The notes: generated from the sequence alone by a model not told the origin. Shown: positions 36,039 through 46,000, numbered from the stretch's first letter. The stretch is DNA of 64,000 bases from Afipia sp. (GCA_017308575.1 JAFKEQ010000001.1:62001-126000); one strand, 5' to 3'. Made by a program: numbers and translations.

Positions 36039-36115
36039 ATAGAGTCCCTCCTTCACGCATTCACGTCTCTTTTGGACGAGAAGTATTTCGGCCAAATTAC
36101 AAGACCGCAAGAACA

Positions 36116-36140
36116 AATGCCCGGCGCGAGGCCGGGCATT
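36116..36140 (-). terminator. Hairpin between phaA and phaB (probable terminator)
   Basis: A perfect 10-bp stem AATGCCCGGC / GCCGGGCATT with a 5-nt loop. On the minus strand it is followed by a T-rich stretch (ATTTGTTCTT), consistent with a factor-independent terminator or attenuator after phaA. Confidence 0.75.
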
Positions 36141-36164
36141 GAGAAATTGTGTTGTGCACTGCGC

Positions 36165-36192
36165 TACAACGCAGCGACGAGTCTGCGTTGTA
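36165..36192 (-). promoter_or_regulatory. Second inverted repeat just after the phaA stop
   Basis: A perfect 10-bp inverted repeat TACAACGCAG (36165-36174) and CTGCGTTGTA (36183-36192) separated by 8 bp, 5 bp past the phaA stop. It can be an mRNA hairpin. Its CTGC/GCAG halves also resemble the CTGC-N-GCAG type of site reported for PhaR proteins, but at a different spacing, so that reading is weak. Confidence 0.6.
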
Positions 36193-36197
36193 CGATC

Positions 36198-37373
<1,176 letters not shown>

Positions 37374-37684
37374 GGGCATCTCCTGCTTTTGAAGTCGAAA
37401 ACGTGAGGGCGCGAGAGGGAAACCTGCCAGGTTCGACCGGGCAGATCGTTCGGGGCGATCCGATGAACCGGCCCCACAGCTAGCCTAACCTTTTCGCGCC
37501 TGCGAGCCAAAGGCATTCTGGCGGCCCCCAGCTTGGGAATCTTATCCTGCACTGCATTAACCGTCCTGCACAAAACGGTAGCCGCACCTTTCTGAAAGTG
37601 CTTAGTTTATTGCGATGCATTGTTTGCGCTGCGCTCGGCAACCTCGCCGGTTCTGTTCCTCGCTAGGTAGGTATGTGTAATTCC
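37374..37684. promoter_or_regulatory. 311-bp divergent promoter region, phaA / phaR
   Basis: No coding frame was identified. The segment 37611-37635 is rich in TGC (TTGCGATGCATTGTTTGCGC), which resembles the TTGC-rich DNA bound by PhaR in other bacteria; PhaR autoregulation and phaA control are therefore plausible but not shown. Confidence 0.45.
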
Positions 37685-38284
37685 ATGGCCAAATCCGATC
37701 AGCCAATTACGATTAAAAAATACGCCAATCGGCGCCTCTACAACACCGGCACCAGCACCTATGTGACGCTCGAAGACCTCGCCGCGATGGTGAAGGAAGG
37801 TGAGGACTTTCTCGTCTATGACGCCAAGACCGGCGACGACATCACCCGGTCTGTCCTGGCCCAGATCATCTTTGAACAGGAGAACAAGGCCGGACAGAAC
37901 CTCTTGCCGACGACCTTCCTGCGCCAGCTGATCCGCTTCTATGGCGACAGCATGCAGATGGTGGTGCCGAAATATCTCGAGCAGTCCATCGACACCCTGA
38001 CGCGCGAGCAGGAAAAATTCCGCAAGCAGATGACCAACACCTTCAGCAACACGCCGTTCGCGCCGCTGGAGGAGCATGTCCGCCGCAACATGGAAATGTT
38101 CGAGCGGACGTTCGCGATGTTCAAACCGTTCGGCGCGCCGACCCGTAAGGAGCCGCCAGCGTCCGATTCACCGCCGACCGCGAACGATGCGAACGACGCG
38201 GATATCGACGATCTCAAGCGCCAGATGAAGGAAATGCAGGATCGTCTCGAGCGGATGTCGAAAGAGCCCGAGAGCAAGAGCTGA
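37685..38284 (+). CDS. phaR: Polyhydroxyalkanoate synthesis repressor PhaR
   Basis: DNA-binding sensor of polyhydroxybutyrate that controls phasin and storage genes. 199 residues from ATG 37685 (MAKSDQPITIKKYANRRLYN); ATG 37673 upstream is less likely. The N-terminal PHB/PHA accumulation regulator domain (about 1-65) holds KKYANRRLYNTGTSTYVTLE and GEDFLVYDAKTGDDITR. A second domain covers about 66-120 (QIIFEQENKAGQNLLPTTFL). The C-terminal part ends in a predicted coiled coil (DDLKRQMKEMQDRLERMSKE). It is divergent from phaA and followed by a terminator. Confidence 0.96.
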   Translation: MAKSDQPITIKKYANRRLYNTGTSTYVTLEDLAAMVKEGEDFLVYDAKTGDDITRSVLAQIIFEQENKAGQNLLPTTFLRQLIRFYGDSMQMVVPKYLEQSIDTLTREQEKFRKQMTNTFSNTPFAPLEEHVRRNMEMFERTFAMFKPFGAPTRKEPPASDSPPTANDANDADIDDLKRQMKEMQDRLERMSKEPESKS

Positions 38285-38290
38285 AAATAC

Positions 38291-38326
38291 AGGCCTCGCC
38301 GCAATCAGTTGGCGAGGCCTTTTTCT
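38291..38326 (+). terminator. Terminator after phaR
   Basis: A perfect 10-bp stem AGGCCTCGCC / GGCGAGGCCT with a 10-nt loop, followed by a run TTTTC. It may also serve the converging GGDEF-EAL gene. Confidence 0.9.
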
Positions 38327-38353
38327 TGGCGCTCAACTTCTGGGCGCGCGGCG

Positions 38354-40135
38354 TCAGTTCGTGGCGCGCCTCAGACGAGGCTCCTGCACGGCGGCATCCA
38401 GGGCGGCCCATGGCTTCGACAGCGATGCCAGACCGATCAGACGCCCCTGAATATAGTCGCAGCCCCACCCCTGCAGCAGCGCGGCCGACTCTTCGTCTTG
38501 AACCCATTCGGCGACAGTCTTGATGCCCAGACGATGCGCCAGATCGATCAGCGTCTGCACGAAGGCACGGTCATCCGACGAGCGCGCGATATTCTGCACG
38601 AATGCGCCGTCGATCTTCACGATATCCACGCCGAGCTTTCGCAGATTGCGGAATGACGTGTAGCCCGCGCCGAAATCGTCGATCGCAATCTGGCTGCCGA
38701 GTTTCTTCAATCGCGCGACGAAACCGCGCACATCGTCCAGATTCTGGATCGCCACGGTTTCGGTGATTTCCACGATCAGCCGTTCGGCGACACCGGGATG
38801 GGTTTGCATCAAGGTCTCGATGCTGGCCCACCAGTCGGGGTCCATCGTGGTGCGCGGCGAGATGTTGAGACTGAGATGCGCCTGCGGAGCCATCGCAAGT
38901 TCGCTGACCACCAGTTCGAGCACCCGGTGGTCGACCAGGCGGATCAGGCCCAGCTTTTCGGCGACAGGCACGATGTCGGGAGACAGCGAGTATCCGCCGT
39001 CCTCCTGACGCGTCCGCACCAGACATTCGTGAAACGCCACCTGCCGCGTATCCGTGGTGACCACCGGCTCGAACGCCATCACGATGCGGCGCTCGTTCAG
39101 GGCGGTGACGATCTCGTCGGTCACACGGATGTTGACGCGGCGCTGAGCATCGCGCTCGACGTTCGGCTGCCAGACCATCAGCGACCCGCGCCGGCGCATC
39201 TTGGCAAAATCAAGCGCCTCCTGCGTGCGACTCATCGCTTCTTCAACGGTCCGCGCATGGCGGAGTGCGTTGACGGCGCCGATCGAAACCGTCACGGCCA
39301 CCGGGCCGGACCGGGTTGGCACGACATCATCGCGCACGCCGGACAGAAAGCGCTCGGCGGCGACATGCATGTCGTCCACGGAACAGTTCTTGAGGATCAG
39401 CCCGAATTTGTTGCCGGAAAAGCGGCCCAGAACATCCCCGCCGCGCAGCCGCGCGCGAATGCGGCCGGCGACTTCGCAGATCACTTCATCCGCGACCTCA
39501 TGACCGAAAGCGTCGTTGATCTGCGCCAGATGATCGATGCCAACCAGCATGAACGCAAAGGAGGAGCGGAAGCGGACGGCCTCCTCGATGGCCTCGGCCA
39601 GCGCGGCGGTCAGGCGCGTGCGGTTGAACTCGCCGGTCAGGGAATCGTCCTGCGACAGCTTCAGAAGCTGCTCGTCGCGCGCATGCCGCTCGTTGTTGAT
39701 ACGGATGATGCCATGGACGTGCGACGGCTTGCCGTCCGGCCCGGCAAACCAGTGGCCGCATTCGTCGACCCAAAGCACCGGGGCCGCCACGCTGGCGCGC
39801 AGACCGTATTCGATCTGATAAGGGACGCCTTCGCCGATATCGACCGCGGCGGAATTGAGCACGGCATTGTTACGGATGGCCACCGTGGGCTCGATCAGCT
39901 TGGCATAGTCGCTGGCGTTTGAGAGCGCATCCGGGGGAATGTCGCGCAGCACCGCACCGACATTGTCGCTCCAGTGCAGAACATCGCTTGCGATGTCCCA
40001 GATGAAGCTGACTTGACCGAGCATCGCCAGAAGATCGCGATCCGTGACCGGCGCACTCCGGTTAACCGGCGCAGTGTCTGCGGGGCCCGGCGCGAGCCCC
40101 GGTTGCGGCGGGGTATGGAGGCGCGTGAATGTCAA
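38354..40135 (-). CDS. PAS-GGDEF-EAL protein with degenerate GGDEF site (cyclic-di-GMP phosphodiesterase candidate)
   Basis: 593 residues from TTG 40135 (LTFTRLHTPPQPG), preceded by GAGG; no ATG lies between 40291 and the PAS core, so the start is uncertain. A PAS-like region (about 35-160) precedes a GGDEF domain (DSLTGEFNR). The signature GGDEF reads SGNKF near residue 242, so cyclase activity is not expected. The EAL domain (about 335-590) keeps the catalytic pattern: ECLVR in place of EALLR, LSLNISP, VEITET, DDFGAGYTS, KIDGAF and AEWVQDEE. It probably hydrolyses cyclic di-GMP, with the GGDEF part sensing GTP or dimerising. It converges on phaR. Confidence 0.88.
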   Translation of the reverse strand: MTFTRLHTPPQPGLAPGPADTAPVNRSAPVTDRDLLAMLGQVSFIWDIASDVLHWSDNVGAVLRDIPPDALSNASDYAKLIEPTVAIRNNAVLNSAAVDIGEGVPYQIEYGLRASVAAPVLWVDECGHWFAGPDGKPSHVHGIIRINNERHARDEQLLKLSQDDSLTGEFNRTRLTAALAEAIEEAVRFRSSFAFMLVGIDHLAQINDAFGHEVADEVICEVAGRIRARLRGGDVLGRFSGNKFGLILKNCSVDDMHVAAERFLSGVRDDVVPTRSGPVAVTVSIGAVNALRHARTVEEAMSRTQEALDFAKMRRRGSLMVWQPNVERDAQRRVNIRVTDEIVTALNERRIVMAFEPVVTTDTRQVAFHECLVRTRQEDGGYSLSPDIVPVAEKLGLIRLVDHRVLELVVSELAMAPQAHLSLNISPRTTMDPDWWASIETLMQTHPGVAERLIVEITETVAIQNLDDVRGFVARLKKLGSQIAIDDFGAGYTSFRNLRKLGVDIVKIDGAFVQNIARSSDDRAFVQTLIDLAHRLGIKTVAEWVQDEESAALLQGWGCDYIQGRLIGLASLSKPWAALDAAVQEPRLRRATN

Positions 40136-40354
40136 AGGTGCCTCATTCTGGGGCGCGTACAGGTGATTCGCCGACAAGAGTAGATTGTCCCGACGTCGAA
40201 AGACTAGGCGAATTTCCTGAAGAAACCGACAAACCGGGCGTTTCACGATGCGCAGTTGCCGGTAAGGTAATCCCAACCCTATCCGGCACAACCCTTGCGA
40301 TGCTGCCTTGAAGAGACGCGCTGCGTCTCAAAATGAAACAGACGGCATTCCGCG

Positions 40355-40669
40355 ATGATCGTTTCCGGCATTACCCCCATCGCCTCCAGCGCTTCTCATC
40401 CCAGAGAAACCGCATACGACAACGAGACGCATCAGCCTTCCGCTGCGCGCGCCATCGTTGCGCAAGAGACGATATCGCGCGCGCCTCAACTCCGTAGCAC
40501 GACACGCCCGGATGCCGCCTTCGTTACCCATCTGATTGCAATGGCTGAGCAAGCGCCGCAGACGCGCTCGCTGCGGCGCGATACACCTGCGACCGCTCGC
40601 GCGATTTACGGGGCCGCCGCGACGCAGGGCATGACTTCTTCGGGCAAGACGATCTCGCAGACCGCCTGA
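40355..40669 (+). CDS. Small conserved-looking protein of unknown function
   Basis: 104 residues. The middle and C-terminal part contains RPDAAFVTHLIAMAEQAPQT followed by RSLRR (residues 51-75), which I recall as a recurring motif in small proteins of Rhizobiales. Apart from this the protein is Ala/Thr/Arg-rich, with no signal peptide or membrane helix. It is read in the opposite direction from the GGDEF-EAL gene, starting about 220 bp away, and its stop is 6 bp from the end of the converging membrane-protein gene. The function is not known to me. Confidence 0.75.
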   Translation: MIVSGITPIASSASHPRETAYDNETHQPSAARAIVAQETISRAPQLRSTTRPDAAFVTHLIAMAEQAPQTRSLRRDTPATARAIYGAAATQGMTSSGKTISQTA

Positions 40670-40675
40670 ACCAGA

Positions 40676-41482
40676 TCAGGGCTTCGGAGATGAGGGGCGG
40701 TCGGTCTCATGATCGGACACGAGATCCGCGAGGCTCCAGGTCGCAAGCTTGCGTTCGGCAGGCGGCGCGGATGACGCCGGAGCCGGTGCAGACGCAGGCA
40801 CCTGGGGCTCGGGCGGGTTAACCACAACGACAGGAGGCTCGGGCTGCAGCGCCACGGTTGGCGCAGCCGGCACAGGTTCAGGCTGCGGAGTGAACTGCGG
40901 CTCGCGCGCCGCCGGTTCAAACATCGGCTCAGCCGGCTTCGGCGTCACGGGCACGGGTTCAAACGATGGCTCGGATGGAGCGGCCACAGGCGCAGCTGGA
41001 GTTCTATCGTGGATGTCGCTGGCGGGAGCCGCGGGAAATGCCTCAGGAATAGCGGCAGGGCGGCGGCGATTGCGGATACCGAATGACACGCCGGCGAGAA
41101 ACTCCACCGCCATCAGCACCGTCAGCAGGAAGAACGTCGAAGTAGCGAACGGCGCGAGCAGCACGAACTCCGCCACAGCCGCGCCGAGCAGGATCAGCGA
41201 CAGCAGGTGATCCATCAGATAGCGCGCGCCCGGACGTGCGGCCTTGATGACCTCGATCATCAGCAACAGCGCGCCAAGCGCCAGCAGCGCGTCGCCGAAT
41301 GTCGGCGCCCATGTCGCGCCGGATATCAGATGCACGTCAACGACCGGCGTGGTGAACGCCACGCCCGGCATCAGGAAGACGAAGATGTTGTAGATCGCGA
41401 ACGGAATCAGAAGTAGCGGAAAACCGATCATCGCCGGCAGGCTCTCTCTGAAGACTTCAACCTGTGAGGCGCCTGTCGTCAC
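40676..41482 (-). CDS. Four-helix membrane protein with Pro/Glu-rich cytosolic or periplasmic tail
   Basis: 268 residues. Hydrophobic stretches at about 17-40, 60-80, 90-110 and 112-132 form a compact membrane domain (LPAMIGFPLLLIPFAIYNIF; FGDALLALGALLLMIEVIKA). From about 145 the protein is Pro/Ala/Glu/Val-rich and disordered (EPVPVTPKPAEPMFEP; QPEPPVVVVNPPEPQ) and ends with ERKLATWSLADLVSDHETDR. No family name can be given with confidence. It precedes rpmF's converging-side hairpin on the same strand and overlaps no other gene. Confidence 0.8.
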   Translation of the reverse strand: MTTGASQVEVFRESLPAMIGFPLLLIPFAIYNIFVFLMPGVAFTTPVVDVHLISGATWAPTFGDALLALGALLLMIEVIKAARPGARYLMDHLLSLILLGAAVAEFVLLAPFATSTFFLLTVLMAVEFLAGVSFGIRNRRRPAAIPEAFPAAPASDIHDRTPAAPVAAPSEPSFEPVPVTPKPAEPMFEPAAREPQFTPQPEPVPAAPTVALQPEPPVVVVNPPEPQVPASAPAPASSAPPAERKLATWSLADLVSDHETDRPSSPKP

Positions 41483-41559
41483 ATGGGTCTGTGGCGTTCT
41501 TGTGAAGGTTTCAAACCTTCATCTCAAGAGTTTAGCGCCACGACCTTCCGCCACTGCAC

Positions 41560-41586
41560 GTTTGCGCTCCGCGAGGGAGCGCAAAC
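41560..41586. promoter_or_regulatory. Hairpin just downstream of rpmF
   Basis: A perfect 11-bp stem GTTTGCGCTCC / GGAGCGCAAAC around GCGAG. It lies 11 bp past the rpmF stop but has no T-run, so it is more likely an mRNA-stabilising or Rho-related structure than a factor-independent terminator. Confidence 0.6.
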
Positions 41587-41596
41587 GAAGAAGGAC

Positions 41597-41779
41597 TTAG
41601 TCCTTCTTGACCTTCAGGACCTGACGGCCCTTGTACATGCCGGTCTTCAGATCGAGGTGATGCGGACGGCGCAGTTCGCCCGAGTCCTTGTCCTCGACAT
41701 AAGTCGGCTTCTTGATCGCGTCCGCCGAGCGGCGCATGCCGCGGCGAGACGGCGAGGTTTTCCTGCGTGGAACGGCCAT
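41597..41779 (-). CDS. rpmF: 50S ribosomal protein L32
   Basis: 60 residues, Lys/Arg-rich, with the L32 signature [18 protein letters not shown] at the N-terminus and [18 protein letters not shown] at the C-terminus. It lacks the zinc-binding CxxC pairs of the other L32 type, which is usual for proteobacterial L32. It is not beside plsX/fabH here, unlike in many gamma-proteobacteria. 140 bp to mtgA upstream on the same strand. Confidence 0.97.
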   Translation of the reverse strand: MAVPRRKTSPSRRGMRRSADAIKKPTYVEDKDSGELRRPHHLDLKTGMYKGRQVLKVKKD

Positions 41780-41919
41780 GGGATCGTCGTCCTCTAATCA
41801 AGGCTCACCCGCCGGGCGGGGGCTCTCGGAGAATTGGGATTGAGGCCGCGCTTATAGAGGAAGCCGATGGCGAAAGCTAGACCGCCAAGACCATCAAAAT
41901 AGAGCGAAATGGCCCAAAA

Positions 41920-42672
41920 TCAGCGATTCCGGCCCCAACAGTCGGAAATTTCCGCCGACCGGGCCCGCAGCGCATAGGTTGAGGCCAGCCTGCGGACCCC
42001 GGGTCCAGGCTTGCGGGCGCTCCGGGTCACCGGATTGGGCAGGATCGAGGCCAGAAGGGCCGCCTCGTGGGCGGACAGGGCCGAGGCCGGACGGCCAAAC
42101 GCATACCGCGCTCCAGCATCCGCCCCGAACTGTCCGGCGGGACCGAGTTCGGCCACGTTCAGATAAAGCTCCAGAATGCGCTTTTTCGGCAGGATGTAAT
42201 CGATCCAGAGCGCCAACGGAAACTCCAGCGCCTTGCGCACGAAGCTACGGCCCGGCCACAGGAACAGGTTTTTCGCCACCTGCTGGGTGATAGTCGAGCC
42301 GCCACGCGACACCTCGCCATCCTGCGCGTCCTCAAGGACGTCCTGCACCGAGTCCCAGTCAATGCCGCTATGAAAGCAGAATTTGGCGTCCTCGGCAGCG
42401 ACCACCGAGCGCGGCAGAGCCGGAGCGATGGTGTCGATATCCATCCATGTCCGTATTACCGGCTCGCCCGACAGATAGCGGCCGACCATCAGGGTGGAAA
42501 CAGGATGCCCGGCGCTGTAAAGCGGCGTCAGCACGTAGGGCAGCAAAACCAGCCCCACGATCACCAGCACCACCCAACGGAACAATCGCCGCATTCCACC
42601 TCGCGTCCGGCTTTGCCTCTGATCCCGCCACCAGAATGCGCGTGGCCGGTCTTGAGTCAAATCTCCTGCCAA
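41920..42672 (-). CDS. mtgA: Monofunctional biosynthetic peptidoglycan transglycosylase
   Basis: Polymerises lipid II glycan strands (glycosyltransferase family 51). 250 residues: a basic N-terminus, one membrane anchor (about 27-46, [20 protein letters not shown]), then the catalytic domain with the Glu in [17 protein letters not shown] and the second motif [16 protein letters not shown]. The later helix [14 protein letters not shown] is typical. ATG 42594 (MRRLFRW) is an alternative start. No transpeptidase domain is present, as expected. It is divergent from the prenyl synthase gene. Confidence 0.95.
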   Translation of the reverse strand: MAGDLTQDRPRAFWWRDQRQSRTRGGMRRLFRWVVLVIVGLVLLPYVLTPLYSAGHPVSTLMVGRYLSGEPVIRTWMDIDTIAPALPRSVVAAEDAKFCFHSGIDWDSVQDVLEDAQDGEVSRGGSTITQQVAKNLFLWPGRSFVRKALEFPLALWIDYILPKKRILELYLNVAELGPAGQFGADAGARYAFGRPASALSAHEAALLASILPNPVTRSARKPGPGVRRLASTYALRARSAEISDCWGRNR

Positions 42673-42741
42673 TCCCTTGCCGAATTGACGGGAGCCGCCC
42701 CATAACCGATTGTCCGCCGAAATTTTCTTTTGGAGTATTCG

Positions 42742-43668
42742 ATGACCAACGGCACGTCACCCCAGGATTTCATAAAGCGGCTGGATGCCACCGCGGCCGA
42801 CACCGAGGCGCTGCTCACGCGCCTTCTGTCGGACACCCCGATGGCGGGAGAAATCCTGCGCCCGGCGCGGCTGATGGAATCCATGCGCTATTCGAGCCTG
42901 AATGGCGGCAAGCGGCTGCGTCCGTTTCTGGTGGTGGAAAGCGCCGCCGTATTCGGCGTGTCGCGCGAGTCGGCACTAATGGCCGGCGCCGCGCTCGAAT
43001 GCATTCACTGCTATTCGTTGATCCACGACGACTTGCCGTCGATGGACAACAGCGATCTGCGCCGCGGCCGCCCTACCGCGCACAAGAAATATGACGATGC
43101 GACCGCGATCCTCGCGGGCGACGGCCTGCTCACCGTCGCCTTCGACATCATCACCCGCGACGAGGTACACAAGGACCCGACCGTGCGCCTGCTGCTGACC
43201 CGCGCGCTGGCGCGTGCTGCCGGTGTCGGCGGCATGGTCGGCGGCCAGATCATGGATCTCGCCGGTGAAGGCCGCTTCGGCGATCCGGCACCGCCGGATG
43301 TCGCCAAGCTCCAGCAGATGAAGACCGGCGCGCTGCTCAAATACGGCTGCATCGCAGGCGCGTTGCTCGGTCAGGCGCCGAAGGACCAGTACGACGCGCT
43401 CGACACCTATGGACACGCACTCGGCGAAGCGTTCCAGATCGCCGACGATTTGCTGGACGTCGAAGGCGACGCCGCCGCGCTCGGCAAGCCTGCCGGACAG
43501 GATGCGGCCGCAGGCAAGACCACGTTCGTGACACTGCTCGGCATCGACGGCGCCAAGGCACGGGTGCGTGATCTGCTCAAGCATGCGGATGCGGCGCTTG
43601 CGCCGTTCGGCGCGAAGGGCGACATTCTGCGCGCGACATCCCGCTTCGTCGCGGAGCGGCAAAACTAG
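42742..43668 (+). CDS. ispA: Polyprenyl synthetase, probable farnesyl diphosphate synthase
   Basis: Condenses IPP with allylic diphosphates to make C15 (or longer) diphosphate. 308 residues from ATG 42742; an in-frame TTG at 42730 is less likely. The first Asp-rich motif is [19 protein letters not shown] (DDx4D, about 100-115) and the second is [12 protein letters not shown] (DDxxD). [12 protein letters not shown] and KTGALLKYG are typical of IspA. Together with ispG 3.5 kb away it points to isoprenoid supply, but the chain length product cannot be read with certainty. Confidence 0.93.
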   Translation: MTNGTSPQDFIKRLDATAADTEALLTRLLSDTPMAGEILRPARLMESMRYSSLNGGKRLRPFLVVESAAVFGVSRESALMAGAALECIHCYSLIHDDLPSMDNSDLRRGRPTAHKKYDDATAILAGDGLLTVAFDIITRDEVHKDPTVRLLLTRALARAAGVGGMVGGQIMDLAGEGRFGDPAPPDVAKLQQMKTGALLKYGCIAGALLGQAPKDQYDALDTYGHALGEAFQIADDLLDVEGDAAALGKPAGQDAAAGKTTFVTLLGIDGAKARVRDLLKHADAALAPFGAKGDILRATSRFVAERQN

Positions 43669-43675
43669 GACTGAG

Positions 43676-44356
43676 ATGGCAGGAAAGATCGACGGCGATC
43701 CCTATCTGCATCGCCTCCGGGCGATGCCGGCACCGGTTCGCATCGTTCTCGCCCGTCCGCGCCTGTTCATCTCGATCGCCATCGGCCTCGCATCGTTGCT
43801 GGTGTTGCCCGCGACGCTTCGCATCGCAACCCGGCTGCTGATCGCATGGGACGTGTCGATCGCGCTCTACATCGTCCTCGCCTTCTCGCTATTCCTGTCA
43901 TGCGACAGCGAGCGCATCCGCAAGCTGGCGGCGCGGCAGGACGATGGCCGTTTCCTGATCCTTATCCTGACTGCGGTTGCGGCCTTCGCCAGCATCGCCG
44001 CCATTGTCATCGAACTCGGCATCAAGCCGCAACAGACGCCGCAACTCGTGCTCGCGGTCGTAACCATCGTGCTGTCGTGGTGCGCGATCCACACCACGTT
44101 CGCGCTCCATTACGCGCATGAATATTATCGCGGCGGCAACGTCGGAGGTCTCGCCTTTCCCGGCGACGAAAAGGACCCCGACTATTGGGATTTCGTCTAT
44201 TTCTCGTTCGTGATCGGAATGACGGCGCAAGTCTCCGACGTGGGCATCACCGACAAGATCATTCGCCGCACCGCGACTGCTCACGGCGTCGTGTCTTTCA
44301 TCTTCAACACCGCGCTCGTGGCCCTGATGGTCAACATCGCTGCCAGCGCCATATAA
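43676..44356 (+). CDS. DUF1345 family membrane protein
   Basis: 226 residues from ATG 43676, with about five hydrophobic helices (PRLFISIAIGLASLLVLPAT; FLILILTAVAAFASIAAIVI; LVLAVVTIVLSWCAIHTTFA). The DUF1345 signature is clear: LHYAHEYYRGGNVGGLAFPG, then DPDYWDFVYFSFVIGMTAQV and SDVGITDKIIRRTATAHG. The pattern of Tyr/His/Asp in the loop is conserved in the family, yet the function is unknown. It starts 7 bp after the prenyl synthase and ends 7 bp before the Na+/H+ antiporter, so a three-gene transcript is likely. Confidence 0.9.
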   Translation: MAGKIDGDPYLHRLRAMPAPVRIVLARPRLFISIAIGLASLLVLPATLRIATRLLIAWDVSIALYIVLAFSLFLSCDSERIRKLAARQDDGRFLILILTAVAAFASIAAIVIELGIKPQQTPQLVLAVVTIVLSWCAIHTTFALHYAHEYYRGGNVGGLAFPGDEKDPDYWDFVYFSFVIGMTAQVSDVGITDKIIRRTATAHGVVSFIFNTALVALMVNIAASAI

Positions 44357-44363
44357 TAGCAAT

Positions 44364-45971
44364 ATGGTCGCAACCTTCCTCACCTTCCTGATGATCCTGA
44401 CGGTGCTGTGCGGCTCCGCCGTACTGGCGCGAAAACTCGCCATCGCACCCGCCATCGTCTTCCTCATCGTGGGCATCGCGCTGGCGTTCACGCCGGGATT
44501 CCCGCGCATCGAGATCAAACCGGAAGGGGTGTTGCTGCTGGTGCTGCCGCCGCTGATCTATTCGGCCGGCGTCTCCATGAGCTGGCGTGAGTTCAAATCC
44601 AACCTCCGGCCCATCACGCTGCTCGCCATCGGGTGCGTGATTTTCACCACCTGCGCGGTGGCCGCCGCGGCGCACTGGGTGCTCGATCTGCCGTGGGGCG
44701 TCGGCTTCGTGCTCGGCGCGATCGTGTCGCCGCCGGATGTGGTGGCGCCGCTCGCCATCGCCAAGCGGCTGAAACTGCCGCATCGCATTCTGGTGATCCT
44801 CGAAGGCGAAGGCCTCGCCAACGACGCCACCGCGCTGATCCTCTATCGCTTCGCGGTGCTGGCCGTATCCAGCGGCACGTTCTCGCTTGCACCTGCCGCG
44901 GGCACATTCGTTGCGATTATCGTCGGCGAAGTCATCTTCGGCATTGCCGTCGGATGGCTCAGCCTGTGGCTGCGCCATCGCGCGCACGATCCGCGGGTGG
45001 AAATCGCCCTGTCGCTGCTGACACCGTATCTCGCCTTCTGGGTGCCGGAACATCTCGGCGGATCGGGCGTGATCGCCACCGTCGCGACCGGCCTTTACAT
45101 GAGCTGGAACGGCCCGCTGCTGATTCCCGCGAGCACCCGCCTGCAAGGGATCTTTTTCTGGGACATGGTGACCTGGCTGATCGAGGGCGTGCTGTTCCTG
45201 ATGATCGGCTTTGAAACCCGCATCCTGGTGGAGAAATCCAAGGAGCTTCCGATCGGCGAGATTTTCGCGGCGATCGGAATCATCTCCGCGATCGTGGTCG
45301 CGGCACGCTTCATGTGGATTTTCCCCGGCACCTATCTGACACGCGTCTTCAGCAAGCGCCTTGCTGCCCGCGATCCGTTGCCGCCCTGGCGCTCCATTGT
45401 CGTGATCGCCTTTACCGGCATTCGCGGCGTGGTTTCGCTGGCGGTCGCGCTCGCCGTTCCTCTGACATTGCCGAACGGCGAGGGTTTTCCCCATCGCGAT
45501 CTGATCCTGTTCGTGACCTTCGGCGTCATCTTCGTCACGCTGGTCGGGATCGGACTGACGCTGCCGTTCGTCGTCAAACTGCTTGGCCTATCGAAGTCCG
45601 GGAAACTCGAAGCCATCCAGGAGCGCGAGGCTGAAATCGCGGCGCGGCGCGAGATCATCGAGGCCGCGCGCGGTTCGCTCGACACGATCATTAAGGAACG
45701 CAACCTGCCGGAAGGGCTGGCACGCTTTCTCGAGGCCCGCCATGAAACCCGCATGCGCGCCCTGCCCGAGCCGCCACAGGAAGAAGGCCAGTTTACGCCG
45801 GCAACGCAAGGCGCCTCGCTGGTGCGCGAGATCATCACCATCGAACGCACGCATCTGCACAAGCTGCTGCGTGACGGGAAGATCACCGACGAGACCCGGC
45901 GGCGGATCGAGCGCGATCTCGATCTTGAGGAAGCCGTGGTCGACAATCGCGAAAAAAATCAGCCGCTCTGA
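44364..45971 (+). CDS. Na+/H+ antiporter (CPA1/NhaP type)
   Basis: 535 residues, about 12 hydrophobic helices in the first 415 residues. Conserved elements: VLGAIVSPPDVVAPLAIAKR (about 113-132, Asp in a membrane helix) and LVILEGEGLANDATALILYR, with the acidic residues that carry ions in CPA1 proteins. FTGIRGVVSLAVALAVP is also typical. The last about 100 residues form a cytosolic, charged and probably helical tail (EAIQEREAEIAARREIIEAA). Co-directional with DUF1345 and the prenyl synthase. Ion specificity (Na+, Li+ or K+) cannot be read from sequence. Confidence 0.93.
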   Translation: MVATFLTFLMILTVLCGSAVLARKLAIAPAIVFLIVGIALAFTPGFPRIEIKPEGVLLLVLPPLIYSAGVSMSWREFKSNLRPITLLAIGCVIFTTCAVAAAAHWVLDLPWGVGFVLGAIVSPPDVVAPLAIAKRLKLPHRILVILEGEGLANDATALILYRFAVLAVSSGTFSLAPAAGTFVAIIVGEVIFGIAVGWLSLWLRHRAHDPRVEIALSLLTPYLAFWVPEHLGGSGVIATVATGLYMSWNGPLLIPASTRLQGIFFWDMVTWLIEGVLFLMIGFETRILVEKSKELPIGEIFAAIGIISAIVVAARFMWIFPGTYLTRVFSKRLAARDPLPPWRSIVVIAFTGIRGVVSLAVALAVPLTLPNGEGFPHRDLILFVTFGVIFVTLVGIGLTLPFVVKLLGLSKSGKLEAIQEREAEIAARREIIEAARGSLDTIIKERNLPEGLARFLEARHETRMRALPEPPQEEGQFTPATQGASLVREIITIERTHLHKLLRDGKITDETRRRIERDLDLEEAVVDNREKNQPL

Positions 45972-45984
45972 GAGCGGCTGATTT
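45956..45984. terminator. Bidirectional terminator, antiporter / ispG
   Basis: A near-perfect stem (AAATCAGCCGCTC with GAGCGGCTGATTT) overlaps the antiporter stop, with an A-run on the left and T-run on the right, so both converging genes can end here. Confidence 0.9.
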
Positions 45985-46000
45985 CAGATATTCGGTGCGC

